Source: a bacterium (lineage in GTDB: Bacteria > Zhuqueibacterota > Zhuqueibacteria > Oleimicrobiales > Geothermoviventaceae). From it: DNA of 64,000 nucleotides. The position numbers were made by a program, and so were the translations under genes. Below are positions 48,523 to 56,872 of the stretch, piece by piece. The DNA lies in contig JAPWUV010000012.1 of assembly GCA_028275345.1 (NCBI GenBank), forward strand, positions 43,573 through 107,572, given 5' to 3'. Each line of letters begins with the position of its first letter. The stretch's first letter is position 1. The notes below the pieces were generated by a model, which was not told where the DNA came from, ran no database searches, and saw only the letters and a program-made list of their open reading frames with translations.

Positions 48523-49160
48523 GAGCGCGACGTCCGGACAGGCGACAATCGATGGCCCGTCTTCGTCGGGGCCTTCCGGCACCCACTCCTGTCTCGAGGA
48601 GCGGGCTCGGAAGCTCATTTGCCTTGGCTTTGCTCGCCATTGCCCCCGGCACCGTGCTCGCGCAAGAGACGGCTCCCGCGCCGGGCTCAGCTTGGTCCAT
48701 CCTCGAGGCGGATCTCCTCATCCTTTTCCGGATCCTCGTCGTGGCAACGGTGATTGAGCGCGTATTGGAGTACCTGAGTCTGGTGTGGGGACCAGCGGAG
48801 ACAGCCTGGAGACGGGTTTTCCGGAGGCGGGCCGCGTCGCAGGCAGAGGCCCCCCATGAGCTCCCACCCGAACTGGCCAAGATCCGCAAGCAGGTGATCC
48901 TTCAGAGCCTCGGGGTTCTGCTCGGTGTGGCCATCTGCTGGAGGTCCCATCTGGGGATCTTCGGCCAGTTGGAAGACGCCGCCTCCGGCAAGCTGGGCCA
49001 AGCCGTGACACACTGGTTCACCGCGAGGGCCGGCTCCTGGCTCGATTATGTAATCACCGGAATCCTGGCAGGTCTCGGGACGGAACCGATTCACTCCCTC
49101 ATCATGACGCTGCTCCGGCGCAAGGACCTTCGCAGAGCGAGATCCGCCCCGGCCACTTGA
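48519..49160 (+). CDS. Holin-like three-helix membrane protein, paralogous to the amidase membrane module
   Basis: The 213-residue protein has a signal-like helix ending TVLAQ, then three helices: LLILFRILVVATVIERVLEY, KQVILQSLGVLLGVAICW and LDYVITGILAGLGTEPIHSLI. These match, in order, LIRLLVVSTIVERVLEI, KRVILQTAGFVLGTALSL and LDLVFTGILVGGGTEPVHSLI of the preceding amidase. The ATG at 48519 overlaps the amidase stop codon and follows GAAGGGG. The TG-x-L-x-G-x-GT-x-P-x-H-x-LI pattern resembles small phage-type membrane proteins. A holin role is inference. Confidence 0.7.
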   Translation: MRARRPDRRQSMARLRRGLPAPTPVSRSGLGSSFALALLAIAPGTVLAQETAPAPGSAWSILEADLLILFRILVVATVIERVLEYLSLVWGPAETAWRRVFRRRAASQAEAPHELPPELAKIRKQVILQSLGVLLGVAICWRSHLGIFGQLEDAASGKLGQAVTHWFTARAGSWLDYVITGILAGLGTEPIHSLIMTLLRRKDLRRARSAPAT

Positions 49161-49208
49161 TGCTCGCCCGCGCGCCGGCCCTCGTCCATGCGCTTGGGGA
49201 AGGAGACC

Positions 49209-49562
49209 ATGAAACCACGCTGGTTGAAAATCCTGCTCGCGATTCTCGGTGGACTCGCGTTGGCCATGCTCGGGATTGCGGTCTTTCTGGACGAACGAAG
49301 GGAGATAGCCTTCGAACGATATCTGGAGAAGAAACGGGCTCTCCTTCGGCGCAGGAAGGAGCTGGAGGAGCAGGATGCGCTCGATCAGGAGCGTCTGCGA
49401 CAAATCGAGCGGGAAATGGAAGAGGCGCGGCGGGAGTTCCTCAAGAAATGCGCCGGAAGCCGAGACGAGCTGAGCCGCGTCGAAGCCATGTCCGCTGAGG
49501 AGGTAGCCGATGAGACGACGAGGCTGGAGAAGATCCTTCGTCGTCGCCTGGAGCGTCTTTAG
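49209..49562 (+). CDS. Small membrane protein with long coiled coil (inner-membrane spanin-like layout)
   Basis: The 117-residue protein has one N-terminal helix (about 6-26) and a highly charged coiled coil (about 30-115: ERYLEKKRALLRRRKELEEQ and LRQIEREMEEARREFLKK). The ATG follows AAGGAGACC. It lies 48 bp after the holin-like gene, and its end overlaps the start of the next gene by 53 bp in a different frame. This topology is like Rz-type spanin subunits, but no sequence relation to a known spanin was seen. Confidence 0.65.
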   Translation: MKPRWLKILLAILGGLALAMLGIAVFLDERREIAFERYLEKKRALLRRRKELEEQDALDQERLRQIEREMEEARREFLKKCAGSRDELSRVEAMSAEEVADETTRLEKILRRRLERL

Positions 49563-49983
49563 TCTCGTTGTTGCGACTCGGGAAGGCGCCCGCGCGCAAG
49601 CATTGAGACGCGAGGTGGAGCCCGGGAAATTCCTGGCCTTCCGCGGCTACGTGGTGGCAGAAGACACGCTGATCTGCCGACTCCCCGAAAAGGAACGCGA
49701 GCTGGCCCAGACGTTGATCCGAGCAAACCAGGCCCTCGACGAACTCGAAATCCTCCGCACTCAGTCGATTAAGTGGGAAGAGGAGGTCAAAATCCTGCGA
49801 GGAATGATCGAGCGGAGGGACCTTATCATCCAGAAGCAGGATAGTCTGATCCAGCAGCTGGAGAAGCTGAGTGCCCCAGGACGGTCCTCCTTCTTCGCGC
49901 AGCTGGGGAAGATCTTCGATCGGCGCACGTTTTTCCTGTTCGGCTTCGTGCTGGGTGTCATGGCCGGCGTGCAGGTCGACTGA
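49510..49983 (+). CDS. Exported coiled-coil protein with C-terminal membrane helix
   Basis: The 157-residue protein has an N-terminal export helix (about 9-28, ending RAQA). A helical region with heptad-like spacing (about 55-115: QALDELEILRTQSIKWEEEV and IIQKQDSLIQQLEKL) follows, then a C-terminal helix (about 139-155, TFFLFGFVLGVMAGVQV). No lipobox Cys is present. The ATG follows GGAGG and overlaps the previous gene. It is the last gene of the amidase cassette. The layout resembles a unimolecular spanin or phage structural membrane protein; this is inference. Confidence 0.65.
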   Translation: MRRRGWRRSFVVAWSVFSLVVATREGARAQALRREVEPGKFLAFRGYVVAEDTLICRLPEKERELAQTLIRANQALDELEILRTQSIKWEEEVKILRGMIERRDLIIQKQDSLIQQLEKLSAPGRSSFFAQLGKIFDRRTFFLFGFVLGVMAGVQVD

Positions 49984-50168
49984 GCCCACAGCCCGAGTCG
50001 CCGCCGGACTTGCGTCCGACACGCACACGTGACCGCCGGGAAAGGGGAGGATGCAGACGGCTCCCCATTGTGGCATCCGTGCGAGTGTAGGGGCTTTTCC
50101 TCACGGAACGATCGATCGGAAGCCGCGTAGATGATCACAGCATGGCATTGGCGACGGGTGGATCGGTC

Positions 50169-50537
50169 ATGTATTTCCTGAGCATCACCTCGCACTTCGA
50201 CTCGGCTCACCGGCTTTCGGGCTACCCGGGAATCTGCCAGCGCCCCCACGGCCACACCTGGCAGGTCCGGGTCACGGTGGCGACAGCCGAGCTGGACAGC
50301 CTCGGCATGGGGATCGACTTCCACGAGCTGGAGAAAACGGTGGACTCCGTGGTGTCGCGCTTCGATCATACCATGCTGAATGATTTGCCGGAATTCGCCG
50401 GCCAGAATCCCACCGCCGAGAACCTGGCCCGCATCCTGTACCACCAGATCGAGGAGAAGCTCCCCGCCAAGTGCCGCCTGGTGGAAGTGGAGGTACGCGA
50501 GTCCGACAAGTTCAGCGCCGTCTACCGTGAGCCGTGA
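50169..50537 (+). CDS. queD: 6-carboxy-tetrahydropterin synthase (QueD/PTPS family)
   Basis: The 122-residue protein has zinc ligands His14 (DSAHRL), His27 and His29 (RPHGHTW) and the catalytic Cys23. The second catalytic His lies in FDHTMLND and the Glu in VRESD. QueD converts dihydroneopterin triphosphate to 6-carboxytetrahydropterin in queuosine synthesis. The ATG at 50169 fits the family start better than an in-frame ATG nine codons upstream. It overlaps queE by 11 bp, confirming the pathway. Confidence 0.9.
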   Translation: MYFLSITSHFDSAHRLSGYPGICQRPHGHTWQVRVTVATAELDSLGMGIDFHELEKTVDSVVSRFDHTMLNDLPEFAGQNPTAENLARILYHQIEEKLPAKCRLVEVEVRESDKFSAVYREP

Positions 50538-51180
50538 CCTGCATCTCAAAGTCTGCGAGATTTTCGCCTCCATTCAGGGGGAGAGCTCCTACGCGGGGCT
50601 ACCCTGCGTATTCATCCGCCTCACGGGCTGCCCCCTTCGTTGCCGTTATTGCGACACTCCCTACGCCTTCACCGAAGGCCAGTGGATGTCCCTGCACCAA
50701 ATCCTCAGTCGCGTGCAGGAGTTCGGCATCCACTTGGTCGAGGTCACGGGGGGTGAACCGTTGGCGCAAGCGGATACGCCGTCTCTTTGCCGGGCCCTGA
50801 TTGACGCAGGTTACCGCGTTCTTGTGGAAACCAGCGGCGCGCTCGATGTTTCTCCCCTGCCGCCTGAGGTCACGGTCATCATGGACGTCAAAACCCCCGG
50901 AAGCGGGGAAAGCCATCGCAATTATTGGGACAATCTCCGACTCCTCAGGCCAAGGGACGAGGTGAAGTTCGTGATTACCTCCCGGCAAGATTTCGAGTGG
51001 AGCCTCGAGGTGGTTCGACGCCACCGCCTTGTCGAGCGATGCGTCGTGCTTTTCTCCCCCGCATGGGGTTACCAGGACCCGGCGGAACTGGCCTCCTGGG
51101 TCCGAGACTGCCATTTGCCCATTCGCTTCCAGCTCCCCCTGCACAAAGTCCTGTGGCCCGGTGTGGAGCGAGGAGTATAA
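50527..51180 (+). CDS. queE: 7-carboxy-7-deazaguanine synthase (radical SAM)
   Basis: The 217-residue radical-SAM enzyme has the cluster motif CPLRCRYCDT and the QueE features IFASIQGESSYAGLPCVFIR, VTGGEPL, VLVETSG and DVKTPGSGES. It converts 6-carboxytetrahydropterin to CDG. A GTG at 50527, inside queD, is the best start because the homologous region begins at once; other starts are not available between it and the first motif. It ends 4 bp from the convergent hypD gene. queC and queF are not in the window. Confidence 0.92.
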   Translation: MSRDLHLKVCEIFASIQGESSYAGLPCVFIRLTGCPLRCRYCDTPYAFTEGQWMSLHQILSRVQEFGIHLVEVTGGEPLAQADTPSLCRALIDAGYRVLVETSGALDVSPLPPEVTVIMDVKTPGSGESHRNYWDNLRLLRPRDEVKFVITSRQDFEWSLEVVRRHRLVERCVVLFSPAWGYQDPAELASWVRDCHLPIRFQLPLHKVLWPGVERGV

Positions 51181-51184
51181 GCTC

Positions 51185-52285
51185 CTATTCCGATCTCCCG
51201 TAGCGGAAGACCGCGGCGCACGTGCCCTCGGAGGAGACCATGCACGGTCCCACGGGGGTCTCAGGAGTGCAGACTTTGGCGAAAAGAGGGCATGCTTCGG
51301 GTTCCACCGTGCCCTTGAGCACATCGCCGCATCGACAACCAGCCTGCTGGCGGGGTGGCTCGACTTCGAGGGGGAAACGATGCTCGGCATCGAACTCCCG
51401 GAATTCCTCCCGGAGCCGCAGGCCAGAGCCAGGGATCCAGCCGAGACCCCGCCACTCGGCGTCACACGGCTCGAAAACGCGGTGGAGGGTTTCCAGCGCC
51501 TTCGGATTTCCCTCCGGACGCACCGCGCGCCGGTATTGGATCTCCACCCGGGGCCGACCCTGCTTCACCTGTTTCACCAGCATCCAGATCGCTTCCACGA
51601 TATCCAGGGGCTCGAAGCCGGCGATCACGCAAGCCTTCCCGAATTCCTCGGCAAGGAAGCGATAGGGTTCGGAACCGATGATCGTGCTCACGTGTCCGGG
51701 GCAGAGGAATCCGTCCAAAGCGACGTCGCCGGAAGCCACAAGGGCTCGCATGGCCTGCGGCATGGTCTTGTGAGCCACCAGCACGGAGAAGTTGCGCAAT
51801 CCCCGTTTCCGCGCTTCGAGGATGGCGGCGGCCACAGTCGGAGCAGTCGTCTCGAACCCAACGCCAAGGAAGACCACCTGCGCCCCGGGTTGTGCTTCCG
51901 CCATCTTGACCGCATCCAAAGGCGAATACACCACGCGAACTCTGGCCCCCCGCGTCTGCTCCAACTCGAGGGAGCTCGACGAACCCGGCACCCGCACCAT
52001 ATCCCCAAACGTCGCTATCACCACGCCCGGAATGCGACAGAGGGCAATTGCACGATCGATGGTTCCGTTCGGCGTCACGCAGACTGGACACCCCGGACCC
52101 GACACGAGGCGGAGATTCTCCGGCATGACGCGACGCAGGCCGTGGCGGAAAATTGCCATCGTGTGCGTGCCGCATACCTCCATGAAGGTAGCGTGAAGTC
52201 CCTCGCTCTCCCGATGGAGACGTTCGAGGTTCCAGGTCACGATGCGACCCTCGCGGAACGCGCGAATCTGCAAAGGCAAGCCCAC
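51185..52285 (-). CDS. hypD: Hydrogenase maturation protein HypD
   Basis: The 366-residue protein contains the HypD signatures CGTHT (Cys38), GPGCPVC (Cys66, Cys69), VGFETTAPTVA and GFLCPGHVSTIIG, and the C-terminal cysteines that bind a [4Fe-4S] cluster. With HypC it carries the Fe(CN)2CO unit for NiFe hydrogenases. The GTG start follows GGGAGGGAC. It is the last gene of the buk-to-hypD operon; hypE does not follow and is not in the window. Confidence 0.96.
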   Translation of the reverse strand: MGLPLQIRAFREGRIVTWNLERLHRESEGLHATFMEVCGTHTMAIFRHGLRRVMPENLRLVSGPGCPVCVTPNGTIDRAIALCRIPGVVIATFGDMVRVPGSSSSLELEQTRGARVRVVYSPLDAVKMAEAQPGAQVVFLGVGFETTAPTVAAAILEARKRGLRNFSVLVAHKTMPQAMRALVASGDVALDGFLCPGHVSTIIGSEPYRFLAEEFGKACVIAGFEPLDIVEAIWMLVKQVKQGRPRVEIQYRRAVRPEGNPKALETLHRVFEPCDAEWRGLGWIPGSGLRLREEFREFDAEHRFPLEVEPPRQQAGCRCGDVLKGTVEPEACPLFAKVCTPETPVGPCMVSSEGTCAAVFRYGRSE

Positions 52286-52327
52286 CGCGTCCCTCCCACG
52301 GCCTGTGCTCAGGGAACCGCCACGACG

Positions 52328-52552
52328 TCAGTCCTCCGTCGGGAGCCCGTACGCGCCGTAGAGCCCGATGGTTTCCTCAGCCTGAGCTGGATCCACCTTC
52401 TGGATGGCGAATCCCGCATGGACGATCACGTACTCCCCCACGCGCAGATCTTCGATGAACTGCACGTTCGCTTCTTTCCGGACCCCTCCCACTTCCACAA
52501 CGGCCCATTCCCCCTCGATGGCCAGAACTTTCATCGGCACGCCAAGGCACAT
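52328..52552 (-). CDS. hypC: Hydrogenase maturation chaperone HypC
   Basis: The 74-residue protein starts MCLGVPMKVLAIEG, with the essential Cys2, and contains FIEDLRVGEYVIVHAGFAIQKVD. It binds HypD and the large-subunit precursor. The ATG follows AGGAG by about 10 nt. It lies 42 bp upstream of hypD and 55 bp downstream of hypF. Confidence 0.95.
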   Translation of the reverse strand: MCLGVPMKVLAIEGEWAVVEVGGVRKEANVQFIEDLRVGEYVIVHAGFAIQKVDPAQAEETIGLYGAYGLPTED

Positions 52553-52607
52553 TTCATCCTGCTCCTACTAAGTCCACCTGCCTGCCGAGGTCCGAGCGAG
52601 TCCGCAA

Positions 52608-54911
52608 CTAGCGCTGCGAGATGAGGCCCGCCACCACGGCCTGCCCGAGGGCAATTCCCCCGTCGTTCGGAGGAACGAGCCGATGGCAGAGCACTTCAAA
52701 GCCTCGACGACTTAATTCGCGGGACATCGCCACCGTCAGGTACACATTCTGAAAGCAACCTCCACTGAGGGCGACAGTGGCCAGACCCGTTTCCTCGCGA
52801 ATGTGTTCTGCCATCTCGGCCAAGGCGCGGACCAGCGTGGCATGGAATCGCAAGCTGATGTCTGCTCGCGGCTGGCCCCTGCACCCGTCCTGCAGAATCG
52901 CGCTGATCAGGGGACGCCAATCCAGCTCCCAGAGATCACCCTGCCGAGCGATGTGGTAGGGATACGCTTCTGGCGACGTCTCGACCGCCTCCCGCGGGGG
53001 TAGCTTTTCATACATGGCCATTTCCAGCTCCATCGCCGCCTGTCCCTCAAAGGAGACTCGACGTCGAAGGCCCAGGAGAGCCGAGACGCCGTCGAAGAGC
53101 CTTCCGCAGCTGGAGGTGAGAGGGACGTTCAGCCCGGACTGGAGAATCCCGAGGAGCGCCTCCACGTCCGCCCTCTCGAGACCCAACACCTCGGCGCCGT
53201 GGGTTACGGCCAGGCCGGGATCGCACGCATGCAGGTAGGCCAGTGCCATGCGCCAGGGCTCGCGGATCGCGCGATCCCCTCCGGGCATCGGAACCGGCCG
53301 GAAGCGACCCGCGCGGCAAAAGCGGCGGACGTCCGCCACCAAAACCTCGCTGCCCCAAACCGTCCCGTCAGGTCCGTACCCTGCGCCGTCGAGGGCCAGC
53401 CCGATCACCGGGCCTTCCCTCCCATGCTCGGCCAGGCACGCCACGATATGCGCATGGTGATGTTGCACAGCAACGCGAATCTTCCCAGCGGACGCCTCTT
53501 CCGCCCATTGGGTCGACAGATAGTCCGGATGTAGGTCGTGGGCCACGACTTCGGGCTCGATCTGCAGAATCCCCTGCAGATGCGCAATGGCCTCGCCGAA
53601 GAACTGCAGCGCCTCGAAGCTTTCCAGGTCCCCGATGTGCTGGCTCAGGGTAGCCCGATTCTCCGCCGCGAGGCAGACGGTGTTCTTCAGCTCCGCGCCC
53701 ACCGCCAGGGTGGGACGCAGCCGCCACGGGAGCACGACAGGCTGCGGCACGAAGCCCCTCGCCCTGCGGATCACAAGCGACTCCCCTCCGGGCAACCAGC
53801 GAACAACGGAGTCGTCGCAGCGCACCAGGATATCCCGGTCGTGCACAAGGTAAAAGTCCGCGATGGAGCCGAGCCGCTCCACCGCTTCGCGATTGTCGAT
53901 GCAAATGGGCTCCTCGCTGCGGTTGCCGCTCGTCATGACGAGCGCGCGGAATCCCTTGCGGAGCAAGAGGTGATGAAGGGGAGTGTACGGAAGCATCACC
54001 CCCAGGAAGGCATTCCTTGGAGCCACAGACGGGGCCACCGTTGCGCCCCTTCGCCGCGGAAGGAGCACAATGGGACGTCGCGGCGACTCCAGCAACCGTC
54101 GTGCCTCCTCGTCCAGCTCGACGAGAAGCGCCGCCGTCGCCGCATCCGCCGCCATGATGGCGAAGGGCTTTTCCTCCCTCCCTTTTCGCTCCCGCAGGCG
54201 ACGAACCGCCCATTCATCCTCCGCATCCACCGCCAAATGGAACCCACCCAGCCCCTTCACGGCAACGATCTTCCCCTCGTGCAGGCGATCTGCCACAAAG
54301 CCGATCGGGTCCTCGATCCCCTCCAACCGATAGCCGAGACTGTCCCACACCTCGAGCTGCGGTCCGCAGACGGGGCAGGCGTTCGGCTGGGCATGAAAGC
54401 GTCGATCGCGAGGATCTTCGTATTCCCGACGACAGGCATCGCACATCTCGAAAGAGGCCATCGAGGTGTTGATCCGGTCGTAGGGAATGCTGCGCGTGAG
54501 GGTGAAACGCGGGCCGCAGTTGGTGCAATTCGTGAAGGGATAGCCGTGGCGCCGGTCACCCGGGTCGAACACCTCCCGCAGGCATTCATCGCATGTGGCA
54601 ATGTCCGGAGGGACCACAGCTCGCCGCGGCTCCTCCCCCTCGCTCTTCTCGATCTGAAAATCTTGGAAGCCAACGTAGCGGCCACTTTCGATGCGAAAAT
54701 CGAGGACGAACGCCAGCGGCGGATGCTCCGTGCGAAGGGCCTCGACGAAGCGATCCAGGGCCCCGTCTTCCGCCTCCGCGTGGATCTTCACCCCGAGGGC
54801 GGTGTTCCGAACCCAGCCGCGGATTCCGTATTTCTGCGCAAGCCGATAGACGAAGGGACGGAACCCCACCCCCTGGACGATCCCCGAGATTGTGATCTCC
54901 GCGCATTTCAT
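52608..54911 (-). CDS. hypF: Carbamoyltransferase HypF
   Basis: The 767-residue protein has all HypF domains. These are an acylphosphatase domain (1-90, SGIVQGVGFRP), a zinc-finger pair (about 105-185, with CDEC, CTNCGP, CDAC and CPVCGP), a YrdC-like domain (about 200-385) and a Kae1-like domain (about 400-760, with HHAHIVACLAEHG, LALDGAGYG and SGGCFQNVYL). It makes thiocyanate ligands from carbamoyl phosphate for NiFe sites. The ATG overlaps the hypB stop codon (ATGA). Confidence 0.97.
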   Translation of the reverse strand: MKCAEITISGIVQGVGFRPFVYRLAQKYGIRGWVRNTALGVKIHAEAEDGALDRFVEALRTEHPPLAFVLDFRIESGRYVGFQDFQIEKSEGEEPRRAVVPPDIATCDECLREVFDPGDRRHGYPFTNCTNCGPRFTLTRSIPYDRINTSMASFEMCDACRREYEDPRDRRFHAQPNACPVCGPQLEVWDSLGYRLEGIEDPIGFVADRLHEGKIVAVKGLGGFHLAVDAEDEWAVRRLRERKGREEKPFAIMAADAATAALLVELDEEARRLLESPRRPIVLLPRRRGATVAPSVAPRNAFLGVMLPYTPLHHLLLRKGFRALVMTSGNRSEEPICIDNREAVERLGSIADFYLVHDRDILVRCDDSVVRWLPGGESLVIRRARGFVPQPVVLPWRLRPTLAVGAELKNTVCLAAENRATLSQHIGDLESFEALQFFGEAIAHLQGILQIEPEVVAHDLHPDYLSTQWAEEASAGKIRVAVQHHHAHIVACLAEHGREGPVIGLALDGAGYGPDGTVWGSEVLVADVRRFCRAGRFRPVPMPGGDRAIREPWRMALAYLHACDPGLAVTHGAEVLGLERADVEALLGILQSGLNVPLTSSCGRLFDGVSALLGLRRRVSFEGQAAMELEMAMYEKLPPREAVETSPEAYPYHIARQGDLWELDWRPLISAILQDGCRGQPRADISLRFHATLVRALAEMAEHIREETGLATVALSGGCFQNVYLTVAMSRELSRRGFEVLCHRLVPPNDGGIALGQAVVAGLISQR

Positions 54912-55579
54912 GCTCGATTCGTCCGGCCTCGGACCTGCTCGAGGTATTCGATCCAGTCTTCGATCCCCGTACCGGTCCGGCAGGAGAGGCGCAGGATCCG
55001 CAGGCCGGGGTTCAACGCGTGCACGTCTTCCCGTATCCTGCGCTCATCGAAATCCAGCCAGTCCAGCAGATCGATCTTGTTCAGAACCAAGGCCTGAGCG
55101 GATCGCATGATCGTGGGGTATTTCGCGACCTTGTCGTCGCCTTCAGCCACGCTGAGGATGACCACACGCACGTGTTCGCCGAGGTAGTAGGCAGCCGGGC
55201 AGACCAGGTTGCCCACGTTCTCGATGAAAAGGTAGTCCAGATCCGCCAGGTTGATCTCCGCCAGAGCCTCGTGGACCTGCTGCGCCTCGAGGTGACAAGC
55301 TCCTCCCGTGGTAAGTTGCACCGCCTTCGCATCGAACCGGGCGAGGCGCTGGGCGTCGCGAGCAGTGGCAAGGTCGCCCACCAATACCGCCGCTCTCAAG
55401 CCGTTGCGAGTGAAGTGCTCCAGCGTGCGCTCCAGCAGGCTGGTCTTCCCCGAGCCGGGAGCGCCGAGAAGCCCGACCACCGTCACCCCACTGGCTTCGA
55501 AGAGCTGCCGATTCTGCCGGGCCACGTAATCATTGGCCTTCAGGATCTTCTCGTACACCGGGATGCTGCGGCTCTCCAA
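54908..55579 (-). CDS. hypB: Hydrogenase nickel-incorporation GTPase HypB
   Basis: The 223-residue protein has P-loop GAPGSGKT (39-46), GDLATARDAQRL, TTGGACHLEA with the nickel-site Cys/His, and NKIDLLDWLDFD. It lacks the N-terminal CXXCGC and His-rich stretch of some HypB. A TTG at 55579 preceded by GGAGGTGG is the best start: it gives MESRSIPVYEKILKAND; the open frame continues upstream in the hypA coding region without homology. It overlaps hypA by 50 bp. Confidence 0.94.
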   Translation of the reverse strand: MESRSIPVYEKILKANDYVARQNRQLFEASGVTVVGLLGAPGSGKTSLLERTLEHFTRNGLRAAVLVGDLATARDAQRLARFDAKAVQLTTGGACHLEAQQVHEALAEINLADLDYLFIENVGNLVCPAAYYLGEHVRVVILSVAEGDDKVAKYPTIMRSAQALVLNKIDLLDWLDFDERRIREDVHALNPGLRILRLSCRTGTGIEDWIEYLEQVRGRTNRA

Positions 55580-55919
55580 ATTCCACCTCCATTTCTTCGA
55601 TGAACAGCTCGTCTCCTCCCTCCAGCTCGAGATCAAAGCCATTGCACTTGGGGCAACGCAGCGAAAGCTCGAGCAACTCCACCTCTGCTCCGCAGGCGCC
55701 GCAGCGGACCCGCACCGGCGGCCGGCGGATCATCAGCTGAGCTCCTTCGCAGGCCGTGCCTTCCGACAGCACCGCGAAGGCCGACTCCAGCAGGTCCGGC
55801 TCCGCACCCGACAGCAGCCCCACCGCGAGCCGGATGGAACGGACCCGCTTTCCCCCCACCTCCGCGAGCTTGGCCTCCACACCCCGCAACAAAGCCGAGA
55901 TTAGAGACATCTCATGCAC
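55530..55919 (-). CDS. hypA: Hydrogenase nickel-incorporation protein HypA
   Basis: The 129-residue protein starts MHEMSLISALL with the nickel ligand His2 and has the zinc site CGAC with CPKC. The C-terminal tail past about residue 115 is longer than usual and is encoded in the region overlapping hypB. The GTG start comes 3 bp after the ptb stop. HypA passes nickel to the hydrogenase large subunit together with HypB. Confidence 0.93.
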   Translation of the reverse strand: MHEMSLISALLRGVEAKLAEVGGKRVRSIRLAVGLLSGAEPDLLESAFAVLSEGTACEGAQLMIRRPPVRVRCGACGAEVELLELSLRCPKCNGFDLELEGGDELFIEEMEVEFGEPQHPGVREDPEGQ

Positions 55920-55922
55920 GGG

Positions 55923-56846
55923 TCATGCCCCACGCCGTCTTGCCAGTACGAGGCCGCCGAGCGCAATGGACAAAAGTTTCGCCTCCGCCGCATCGGCCCG
56001 GGAAGGAATGAGAACCGGCGCCAGAGCCCCCATCACGACGTGGGCGAGGCGGAATCCGGCAAAATAGGTCGTGCTCTTCGCCAGCATGTTGGCCGATTCG
56101 ATGTCCGGGCACACGAGGATGTCCGCGTCTCCCGCCACAGGTGAGTCGATGCCTTTGGCCCGAGCAGCTTCCACGGAAACGGCGTTGTCCAGCGCCAGCG
56201 GGCCATCCACGATGCACCCGGAGATCTGGCCCCGGCGCCACATCTGGCTGATGATGGCGGCTTCCTGCGTGGAGGGAATCGCGGCGGTCACGGTCTCGAC
56301 GGCGGAAAGCAGCGCCACCCTTGGCTGACGATTGCCGAGGGCGTGAGCGACTTCCACCGCATTCTGGATGATCTGGATCTTCTGCTCCAGGTCCGGCTTG
56401 ACCGTCACCCCGCCGTCGGTGATCATCTGCAGCCGGTTTGGCGCCCGCTTCGGGTTTTCGAACACGAACACGTCGCTCAAAAGGCGTCCTGTCCGCAAGC
56501 CAGATTCCGGATCCAGGACGGCTCGCAGGAGGGTGGCTGTTTTCACCTTCCCTTTGAGGAGGAGATCGGCGCGCCCTGAGCGGACGGCCTCCACCGCCAG
56601 CTTGCAGCTCCCCTGTTCATCGGGTTCATCCTCGAGGCTTTCCAAGCAGCGGGCGTCGGCCCCAATCTCTTCCAAAAGGGATTGGACTCGGTCGCGGGGC
56701 CCGAAGGCGAGACCGCGCGCCAAGCCCCGGGCGTACGCGTCCGCAACCGCCGTGAGCGCAGCTTCGTCGGCAGCTCCGGCGATCGCCACCCGAAACGGCC
56801 CAAACCGGAGAGCTTCAGCGAGAACCTCGTCCAGAGTGCCAATCAT
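55923..56846 (-). CDS. ptb: Phosphate butyryl/acetyltransferase family enzyme
   Basis: The 307-residue protein matches the Ptb/Pta family: DLLLKGKVKTATLLRAVLD, ITDGGVTVKPDLEQK, VALLSAVETVTAAIPST, DGPLALDNAVS and NMLAKSTTYFAG. It would convert acyl-CoA and phosphate to acyl-phosphate. The ATG at 56846 begins at the usual family start; the long upstream open frame is a shadow of the membrane protein gene. A butyrate-kinase-like gene lies upstream in the same operon, which supports Ptb rather than Pta. Substrate chain length is not certain. Confidence 0.9.
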   Translation of the reverse strand: MIGTLDEVLAEALRFGPFRVAIAGAADEAALTAVADAYARGLARGLAFGPRDRVQSLLEEIGADARCLESLEDEPDEQGSCKLAVEAVRSGRADLLLKGKVKTATLLRAVLDPESGLRTGRLLSDVFVFENPKRAPNRLQMITDGGVTVKPDLEQKIQIIQNAVEVAHALGNRQPRVALLSAVETVTAAIPSTQEAAIISQMWRRGQISGCIVDGPLALDNAVSVEAARAKGIDSPVAGDADILVCPDIESANMLAKSTTYFAGFRLAHVVMGALAPVLIPSRADAAEAKLLSIALGGLVLARRRGA

Positions 56847-56872
56847 CGCTTCCCATCCATTCTCGTCGCTGA

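Noticed and set aside
47545..49983. Complete prophage
   Set aside because: Only lysis-like functions are seen. No integrase, terminase, capsid, tail gene or attachment repeat was found in the window.
53538..55097. A 519-codon open frame on the plus strand
   Set aside because: Antisense to hypF and part of hypB, both of which are unmistakable.
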